Below, piece by piece: positions 13,409-20,400 of a DNA stretch of 24,026 bases (its first letter is position 1; each line of letters opens with the position of its first letter). The stretch spans positions 1 to 24,026 of the IMG/VR virus record IMGVR_UViG_3300047444_000331; one strand, written 5' to 3'. The notes under the pieces are model-generated. The model did not search any database. It was not told where the DNA came from and worked only from the letters and a program-made list of their open reading frames with translations. Source of the stretch: a virus. A program made the translations under genes and the position numbers.

Positions 13409-13942
13409 TTACGTCGTCCCCACGTTGACGTTGAGGTTGGTGCCAGACTGAGCGGTGATGGTCGTCACCGTGGCGCTGGCGTTGTGGTCGTACAGCAGCG
13501 GTGCCGACAGCGTGATCACCGTGCCGCTGGTGATTGTCGCGAAGGTGATGAACTCCTGCGCTGATCCCGCGCCCAGTGCCACCGTGCTGCCGGTGCCGAA
13601 TGACGCCACCGACCCAGCGAACGTCAGCGCCGTGCCACCAGCGGTGCCTGCGACTGAGATTGACGTCGATGGTGTCCCCGTCACAACACCGCCGCCGCAG
13701 CCCCAGATCGAGAAGTTGGCATTCGGCAATGTGATCTGCGCCCCCGGCGGCAGTGGGAATCCGCTTGACGGGGTCACGGAGCTGCCGCCGATGTAGGCGA
13801 AGCTCGACCCATTGTTGAAGATCACCGCGTGAGGTGTGCCGACGACCGCGGGGTTGTAGATCTTCGTGATCGGTGACTGAGCTGTGACAGGCGGGTCGAC
13901 GCCGGTAGAGGGTGAGCTGTGAGAGCCCTTAGGTGCCGCCAT
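13409..13942 (-). CDS. Two-module beta protein (capsid decoration candidate), 177 aa
   Basis: A Pro/Ser-rich leader (1-25) is followed by beta module A at about 39-80 (VIFNNGSSFAYIGGSSVT, FPLPPGAQITL, FSIWGCGGG). Module B lies at about 100-163 (AGGTALTFAG, then GSAQEFITFATITSGTVITLSAPLLYDHNASATVTTITA). Module A recurs in its two neighbours and in the 180-aa protein at 370-912; module B recurs in the connector and the tail tube protein. The start ATG 13940-13942 has AAGGAGA seven bases upstream. No enzyme motif is present. It is likely exposed on the capsid, but this is inferred from its position and composition. Confidence 0.7.
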   Translation of the reverse strand: MAAPKGSHSSPSTGVDPPVTAQSPITKIYNPAVVGTPHAVIFNNGSSFAYIGGSSVTPSSGFPLPPGAQITLPNANFSIWGCGGGVVTGTPSTSISVAGTAGGTALTFAGSVASFGTGSTVALGAGSAQEFITFATITSGTVITLSAPLLYDHNASATVTTITAQSGTNLNVNVGTT

Positions 13943-13975
13943 AGCGGTTCTCCTTCAGAGTCGCGCTAGAGAGGG

Positions 13976-14362
13976 TTAGTCCACTGCCACGACGGTGGCG
14001 AGACCCGCCTCGATGCTGGTCGTGCCCGCGGATGTGATGGCCCACAGGTTGAAGTTCGAGCTCGTGGCGCTGACCACCGCGGTGCCCTGGATCGTCAGCT
14101 GGAAGCCCGCAGGCAGAGCCAGGCTGGACGTGGTGGGGGTACCCGCGCTGCCGATGAAGGCGGTCGCGGTGCCGGTGTTGATGACGGTCAGGTTGCTCAG
14201 GATCGCACTCGCCGGGAAGGCGTAGAACGCGGTGCCCGCAGAGGTCACGACCGTGGCGCTGCCGGCGTTGTAGACCTGGACACCAGCCGCGGCGGTGCCG
14301 ACTGAGGTGCCAGCCGCCTGAGTGGACTGGAAAGCAGGCGGCGCCCCGTTGAAGATTGCCAT
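13976..14362 (-). CDS. Small beta-module protein (capsid decoration candidate), 128 aa
   Basis: Residues 1-57 are Ala/Thr/Ser-rich beta (MAIFNGAPPAFQSTQ, VQVYNAGSATVVT) and residues about 58-117 carry the shared module (LTVINTGTATAFIGS, LALPAGFQLTI, FNLWAITSAGTTSI). The start ATG 14360-14362 follows AAGGG and overlaps closely with the end of the glycosyltransferase gene. It is the first of three paralogous genes in a row. Ser/Thr richness and the adjacent sugar-transfer genes make it a plausible target of glycosylation; no direct evidence is visible. Confidence 0.7.
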   Translation of the reverse strand: MAIFNGAPPAFQSTQAAGTSVGTAAAGVQVYNAGSATVVTSAGTAFYAFPASAILSNLTVINTGTATAFIGSAGTPTTSSLALPAGFQLTIQGTAVVSATSSNFNLWAITSAGTTSIEAGLATVVAVD

Positions 14363-14364
14363 AA

Positions 14365-15072
14365 TTACCCTTTCAAGTGAGGGTCAGGACTGACCCGCTT
14401 TTTCCGAAGCAGCTTCTGTACCTTGGCCACATCGGTGTCCATCTTGTCGTGCCGCCAGGCTTGGTACGCCTGAGCATCTTCTGAGCCATACCGCTCAGTC
14501 TGCTGGTAAACCGTGTCGTACGCCGTGCTGGAGGTGACTGAGTAATGGTGATGAGGGATCAGCACACTTGAGCACAGCTTCAGGCAGCCCGCGTGCCTGC
14601 CGATGTCTGCCCAGGTGTTGTCGTTGTAGTAGTGCCTGAGCGTGGGCTGTGCGAACCAGCCCAGGGCCCTGACGATGTCTGTCGACACCAGCCAGTGCTC
14701 GGGGATGTCATTCCGTCGCCCGTTCTCCGGGTACAAGATGCCGGTGCCGCCCATGGCCTCGAGCTCAGCCATCATGATGCGGTCCCAGTCCTGCGTCTCG
14801 AAGACGCAGTCGTCACCCACGAAGAACAGCGCCTTGTAGTCAGGTGCCTGCTCATGTGCGACGGCATTCAGCTTGGCACCGAGCGGCAGCCAGTCGAGCA
14901 TCATGTGGCCGCGGACGCCTTCCGGCAGGATGATCCCGTCGTAGGAATTGTCATCCACGTCATGGATGAAAAGCATCTCCGCGTCGGCGGTCTTCTCCGC
15001 GAAGGAGGCAGTGCACCGGATGGCGTTCTCACGCCGGCCGCGAGCCGGCAGCAAGACCAGGAGGTCGCTCAC
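14365..15072 (-). CDS. GT-A-type glycosyltransferase, 235 aa
   Basis: The N terminus LLVLLPARGRREN resembles the first strand and P-loop-like start of family-2-like glycosyltransferases. The segment ALFFVGDDCVFETQDWD (81-97) gives the D-D metal/nucleotide-sugar motif (D87, D88) followed by the usual Trp. A later block (WLVSTDIVRALGWFAQP; HYYNDNTWADIG; LIPHHHYS) matches the acceptor-side part and a metal-binding His cluster (about 174-176). It transfers a sugar from an activated donor to an unknown acceptor. The GTG start overlaps the cytidylyltransferase stop (GTGA, 15069-15072), so the two are made together. The C terminus is basic (LLRKKRVSPD). Confidence 0.75.
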   Translation of the reverse strand: MSDLLVLLPARGRRENAIRCTASFAEKTADAEMLFIHDVDDNSYDGIILPEGVRGHMMLDWLPLGAKLNAVAHEQAPDYKALFFVGDDCVFETQDWDRIMMAELEAMGGTGILYPENGRRNDIPEHWLVSTDIVRALGWFAQPTLRHYYNDNTWADIGRHAGCLKLCSSVLIPHHHYSVTSSTAYDTVYQQTERYGSEDAQAYQAWRHDKMDTDVAKVQKLLRKKRVSPDPHLKG

Positions 15073-15485
15073 TCAGCCCGCTCCAGGACTCGCCGGCGGA
15101 TCTCCGTCGTTGAGATCGACATCGCCTGGACGTAGGGGACGTAGGCCAGGATGATCTTCTGCTCATCCAGCCAGTCCTGCGTCACGTCGATCTGAGCCAG
15201 GTAATCCTTCCGGGCCCAGTCTGACCCAATCGCCAGCACACTCGGCCGGACGCTGGCGATCAGCTCTCGCCCGGCTGAGGTGTTGAGCTGAGCTGAATAG
15301 CCGAACTGCCTGATGGAGTGCAGCCGCTCAGCCTGCGTCATGATAGGTGCCGGCTTGAACAACTGGACGAACTCGTCTGAGTTGACGCCGACCACGAGGC
15401 CGGAGCCGAGCTGTTCGCACTGCCGCAGGAAGGCGATGTGCCCGAAGTGAAGGATGTCGAAGGTGCCGATGGTCAGGACTCTCAC
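15069..15485 (-). CDS. TagD-type cytidylyltransferase, 138 aa
   Basis: MRVLTIGTFDILHFGHIAFLR contains the nucleotidyltransferase signature GTFDxxHxGH (G7-H16), and SISTTEIRRRV (123-133) is the C-terminal ISTTxI motif of the glycerol-3-phosphate/ethanolamine-phosphate cytidylyltransferase group. Length (138) fits these single-domain enzymes. They use CTP to activate a phosphorylated small molecule, releasing pyrophosphate; the substrate here cannot be told. The start GTG 15483-15485 has AAGAAGGG about eight bases upstream. It lies after the capsid gene and its hairpin, and is translationally coupled to the glycosyltransferase, so a virion- or host-surface-modifying pathway is the natural guess. 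Confidence 0.85.
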   Translation of the reverse strand: MRVLTIGTFDILHFGHIAFLRQCEQLGSGLVVGVNSDEFVQLFKPAPIMTQAERLHSIRQFGYSAQLNTSAGRELIASVRPSVLAIGSDWARKDYLAQIDVTQDWLDEQKIILAYVPYVQAMSISTTEIRRRVLERAE

Positions 15486-15512
15486 GCAAAGCCCTTCTTC
15501 CGGGAAAGCTCA

Positions 15513-15547
15513 CCCGGCAGGAGAAGCGCAGGGGCACTCCTGCCGGG
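15513..15547 (-). terminator. Stem-loop after the major capsid gene
   Basis: CCCGGCAGGAG (15513-15523) pairs perfectly with CTCCTGCCGGG (15537-15547), 11 pairs with a 13-base loop. It lies 15 bases past the capsid stop in the minus-strand direction and is followed by TGAGCTTTCCC, so it has only a weak U-tract. It may partly terminate or stabilise the capsid message. Confidence 0.55.
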
Positions 15548-15562
15548 CGAGCCGCTCGGTGA

Positions 15563-17398
15563 TTACGCGTATGGAGTGGTGTCCGACACCTGCAGGCCCT
15601 GGAGGATGCCAGAGTACTGCGGTGCGTGCGCCACCATGGCGCCGAACATGAAGATGGAGTAGCGGTAGGTGGCGTCGATGACCGGCCAGGCGATGGACAC
15701 GTAGTCCTGCACCATGGTCATCTCCCAGGCGTTGGCCACGTTCGACCACGTCTGCGGAAGCTGGTAGGTCATGAACAGGGCGGTGCCCTGAGTCAGCCAC
15801 GGGTGGACGACGAGCTTCAGGATCGACCGGGTGATCGGGTTCTGGAACTCGCTGACGGCGGCACCGACGGTCACGCCGTTGACGTCGCCCTGGTCGAGGA
15901 ACAGCCGGTAGTTCGTAGCCGAGCCCTGGCTGATCACGTCGTTCGAGAGGCGCATGATGTCGCCACCGTCACCGACGATCTCGCCCGGGTCAGCCTTGAA
16001 GGCACCGGGGTTGTTGCTGCTCGGGTTCTCCCACAGGGCGTCCAGCGCCGTGTAGATCGCCGCGTAGCTGAGGTGAGTGCCCACGTTCTGGTTGACGTAG
16101 CCACCCTGCCACGGTGACGGGTAGACGCCGGAGGCGCTCGACTTGCCGGTGAGGACGGGGACGATGCCCTCCATCCGGTTCGCCGAGCCGGTGCCGGTGT
16201 CCACCGTCGGCGGGTGAGTCGCCGGGGCGGCCAGGGTCAGCACGCCCTGGATGGTGAACCGGAGGCCACCAACACCCGAAGCGACCTTCCACAGCTGCGC
16301 GTTGGTCGGTGACGCGGCGTTCTCCGACACGTAGATGTTGTAGGACATCGCGCCGGGAACCGGGACGATGGTGACATCGACCACATTGGTGGTGCCGACG
16401 GTGGTGATGTCGGTCGACACCGCCGAGTTGAGCGTCTCACCCCAGTAGTTGACCGCGGTGACGGCCACGACGAAGTGAGCCGGAGAGCCACCGATCGCGG
16501 TCTCGTTGCTGCCGGCGGTACGCAGCGTGGTGGTGACCTGAGCCGGAGTCGCCAGGCTGGTGCTCGTCGCGGCGATCATCTGGTACTCCTCGCCCATCAT
16601 CATCTCCTGGAGGAGGATGAGGTTCGCGAGTGCCGAGATGTCCTCGAAGCCTTGGCCGGCGAACTGAGCCAGCCAGGACAGCTGCTCAGTGAGGCCGAAG
16701 AACTTGTAGGGGATGTTGAGCTGAACCTCGGTCTGGCTGCCGGAGCCAGGGAGGTTCAGCGGCCAGGTGCCGAAGTTGCCACCGGTCTGGACAAGCTCAG
16801 GAATCGAGATGTCCACGACACTCTGGCCGCCGGTCTGCGAGCCGGAGATGCCGGTGAACACCCGCTCGATGCGGCTGGTGCCCTGGCCCGGAGGCCGAGG
16901 CAGCTTGTTCCTGAAGACTGTGTAGACCGGGTAGATGAGCCGGCTCGGAGCCAGGAGGTCGAACGGCACGAGGCCGTAGATGCTCCCGATGCCCAGGTTG
17001 CCCGCGGTGAAGCTTCTCACCAGGTCGGGGCTGACCGCCCCGAGTGCCTGAGCGACTTGCTCATTGATCGACGGAGTCGACAGCGCGGTCTTGAGGTACC
17101 CGTGCTGGTCGAGGAAGGTGGGGTTGAGCCCCTTGACGACGGAGGCCCGGTCCGCGTAGCCGCGGTAGGTCTCGGTGCGAAGGTCCAGGGTCGCCTGGTG
17201 AGCCTTCGTCATGATCTGAGTCTCGTTGTTCAGCGGCGTGTTGCCGTTGCCAACGTAGCCAGCGCCCTTGACCATTGAGGTCATGCGAGCCTTCAGCATG
17301 TCGCCGGTACGGGAGTACCGGTTCGCTTCGGCCGCAGCCTGGCTCGCGACCTGGGCCGGCGCCGCTGGCGCGTCCAGATCGGGAAGCATTGCTGCCAT
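15563..17398 (-). CDS. Major capsid protein (HK97-fold candidate) with fibronectin-III-like insertion, 611 aa
   Basis: It directly follows the protease/scaffold gene, the standard position for the major capsid protein. Support: a long helical N-terminal arm (about 10-90), SYNSYGLVPFDLLAP-like segment at 138-150 (IYGLVPFDLLAP), a basic/aromatic strand with LIYPVYTVFRNKLPRPPGQG, an ISIPELVQTGGNFGTWPL stretch, and a C-terminal half ending WEMTMVQDYVSIAWPVIDATYRYSIFMFGAMV. Residues about 284-386 read as a fibronectin-III-like domain: HFVVAVTAVNYWGETLNS, then VPVPGAMSYNIYVSENAA. This would be a surface insertion, extending a length of about 350-450 usual for the family. The start ATG 17396-17398 has AGGAGA seven bases upstream. 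The fold call is from position and pattern, not alignment. Confidence 0.75.
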   Translation of the reverse strand: MAAMLPDLDAPAAPAQVASQAAAEANRYSRTGDMLKARMTSMVKGAGYVGNGNTPLNNETQIMTKAHQATLDLRTETYRGYADRASVVKGLNPTFLDQHGYLKTALSTPSINEQVAQALGAVSPDLVRSFTAGNLGIGSIYGLVPFDLLAPSRLIYPVYTVFRNKLPRPPGQGTSRIERVFTGISGSQTGGQSVVDISIPELVQTGGNFGTWPLNLPGSGSQTEVQLNIPYKFFGLTEQLSWLAQFAGQGFEDISALANLILLQEMMMGEEYQMIAATSTSLATPAQVTTTLRTAGSNETAIGGSPAHFVVAVTAVNYWGETLNSAVSTDITTVGTTNVVDVTIVPVPGAMSYNIYVSENAASPTNAQLWKVASGVGGLRFTIQGVLTLAAPATHPPTVDTGTGSANRMEGIVPVLTGKSSASGVYPSPWQGGYVNQNVGTHLSYAAIYTALDALWENPSSNNPGAFKADPGEIVGDGGDIMRLSNDVISQGSATNYRLFLDQGDVNGVTVGAAVSEFQNPITRSILKLVVHPWLTQGTALFMTYQLPQTWSNVANAWEMTMVQDYVSIAWPVIDATYRYSIFMFGAMVAHAPQYSGILQGLQVSDTTPYA

Positions 17399-17454
17399 GA
17401 AGTCTCTCCTAGAGACAGGTGGGCTTGTGCCCGGCGGAAAAATCTAGCTAGTAG

Positions 17455-20400
17455 TTACAGGCCACGCATCTTGCAGATTGCCGTCCAGGCAGCTTCCCGC
17501 TGCGCCGGGTCGGGTGAGTAGCGGAACTGCTCTTCCAGTTCCTTCATAACCATGACCTGAGTCCGCTCCGCGATCTCGGTCATGGACGGCATTCCCGCCG
17601 GGACTGCCGAAGCTTGTGGTGCGTACTGCGGTGGTGCCGGAGGCGTCATGGCGACGCCCTTCCAGGCACTGACGCGGGGGTCGGGGCCCTCTTCCAGGGC
17701 ACTGAACCTGTCCTCGTAGCTGTTGACGCGCTTGCGAAGCCGCTTGATCTCTGACATGAGATCCGTGGTGGCTTCCTCAACCGCTTCCATGACCGCGGCC
17801 TTGATGACGTCGGCGGACACGCCTGCCTCACCAGCTACGGCAGCCTTGGTGATCGTGTCATCAGCCGGGGCCTGGGCCTTAAGGATCTCATCGCGAGCAT
17901 CCTCTATGGTCATCTGGCCCTTCAGGACGAGCTTCTCGAGCCGCCCGACGAGATCGGTGACATCCACGCGCCGCTTCGCCTTCTTGGTCTTCCGCGCCGG
18001 TGCGAGCTCGTCAGCCTTCACCGCGTCGGGGACAGGGTTATCTGGACCTGACTGCTGCCCGCCCATCGGGCACAGGTCCGGGAATGTCTGAGCGATGTGA
18101 TCGTGCATCGCCTTCATCGCCTGCCGAGCGTTGTCGCGCTGCGCATTGGTGTAGAACCGGCGGCTGGCGTTGCTCGGCCGGCCGGCCGGGCCGGTGATCA
18201 TGTCCCCGCTGCCGGCCTTCATGCTCGGCACGTCTGGGCTAATCGGCGCGCCACCGAAGCCCTGCGAGTGAAGAGGTGCCGGGATCGAGTGACTGCTCGG
18301 TGAGTTGGCGGCGTGGCCGGCGGTCAGGTAACCGCGGCCGAACGAGGACGCGCTGATCTGGCCAGCAGGGACAGGGCCGGAGTTAGGCCCATCGTGCCCC
18401 GGCGATGGTGCGGCGTGGCCGGTGGTAAGGTACGGCCGGCTGAAGCGGCCCGGCGTGAATGGCGACTGCGGCGTCAGCCCCTGGCCAGGACCGGGATTCG
18501 CGTCACTGAAGGCCTTGTTCGCCTCGAGCTTGATGTCGAGGATGAGCTCAGGCTCAGCTGTCTTGAGGCAGATGGCCGCATCCCAGAGGTCCTGCGCCTT
18601 GATCGCATCAGCGATGGGAGCCGTCGCCGCCATGTCCATGGCGATGCGCTGCCACTCACTCGTGTCGATGAGGTCGGCGAGTGAGGCGTGGGGGTGGCTC
18701 TTCTGCGCCGCATCCGGCTCGAATGCCGGGCAGGTGAGGTCGTGGAGCGCCCCCAGCGAGGAGCTGACGCCGATGGCGCGGTGCCTCTTGGCCGTCTTCA
18801 TCTCGTAGTTCGAGTCCGGGTCCGTCGGCAGGCCGGCGTCGTGCTCGAAGTCCTCGATGTACGGGCCATCAGGCTCGCGGTGCTCAGGCACAGGCTCCGT
18901 GCCGTGGCCAACGGTCGGCTTGGCCGCCTTCATGTAGCTGGTTGGCTTGCCGTCGAGTGTGACGTGAGTCGCCTCGGAGACGGGCTTCTCATCACCGGCG
19001 AGTGACTTAGCGGGTGGTGACTCCTTGGGCTGCTTCTTGCCCTTCTTCTTCGGCCCGCCGGGAAGGATCTTCCGTCCCTTGGACGCCTTCTCGTCATCCT
19101 CGTCGTCGTCCGAGTCGTCCTTGCCGGAGTCCTCGTCCTCGTCGTCGTCACCAGCGGCTGGCTTCTTCTTCAGCCACGGCGGCATGGAGCCCTTGGCGGC
19201 GTCCAGGCCCTCATCCATGCCCTCGCCACTGTGGTGTGTGCCGGTGCCGTCATCCGAGTCGTCGTCACCATCCTCGTCGGCATCGGCGTCAGCGTCGGCG
19301 TCTTTGCCCTTGCCATCGTCCTTCTCAACGAGGCCTTCCAGGATCGCCTCACGGACGGCGTCACGCTCTGCCTTGCGCTGCGCCTTCTCAGCGGCGGCCT
19401 TCTCAGCCGCGGCCTCACCGGCACCCATGTTCCCGCTGCCCTTGCACTTCGGGCAGGTGACGTGGCCCTCACGGATCTTCCCGCTGCCGGTGCACAGCCG
19501 GCACGGAGGCGCGCCATCACTCTTCTCCGCCTCGGGCTCAGGGTCACTCTTCTTGCCGCTGCTGCCGTGGCAGTCAGGGCAGGTGACGTGACCTTCACGG
19601 ATCTTGCCGGAGCCACCGCACAGCTTGCAGCCATCACCGCCGTCGTCCTTCATCAGCAGCTGAGGCTGCTCATCCGCCTTCAGGCTCGGAGGCAAGTCGT
19701 CATCTCCCATTCCGAATTTCCGCTGCGCGATTGACCGGATCCGAGCCCGGACCGCACCGGGGTCGTCTGCGTGGTGAGCCAGGCTGGCAGCATCACTGAC
19801 GTCATCACGTGTCTTGATGGGGTAGGTCTTGCCGGGGCCAGCGAAGTCATCATCACTGACATCAGACACATCGCGGCCGCCGGAGTCGACGACGCGGCCG
19901 TCTTCGAGCTGCCGCTTCTCAACCGTGGGCCGCTTGCTCTTCAGGATCTTCTCGAGATCTGTCGGTGAGAACGAGATCTCGACGTCTTCAGGGAGCTCGA
20001 GGGTGATGATGCCGACGACTCCCTCACTCTTCTCGACCTCTTCCACCGACATGCCTGCCGCCTTGGCGACGACGTCACTGGCGCCGAAGACCTTGCCGCT
20101 GTACTCGGGATGGCCGTCGCTGCCAGCCGCCTTCACCAGCTGGATTCCGCAGTTTTTATTCGCCGGCCTGTCTACCAGGCTGATCTCCACGATCTGGCCG
20201 CCAGTGATGCGCCCACCGCGCGCAACGTTATCACGGACGATGACTGGCTTGGCGATGCCGACGCTGTAGGCCCGGAGTGCCCCCTTCGACACCAGGCGCT
20301 TGGCGACGGGCTCGATCACCAGGCTCTTCACCCACTGGCTGCCATCCGGCCCCGGCTCAGCGGACATCCCCACACCCGCTGGGTCACGCTGCGGGTTGTG

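Noticed and set aside
16475-17278. Long open plus-strand frame opposite the capsid gene
   Set aside because: Antisense shadow in a well-supported gene.
17399-17454. Terminator before the capsid gene
   Set aside because: The only hairpin seen (GGGC/GCCC) is short, and the T-run on the minus strand precedes rather than follows it.
19432-19629. A separate DnaJ chaperone gene
   Set aside because: No J domain (HPD) is present and the motifs lie inside one continuous frame.
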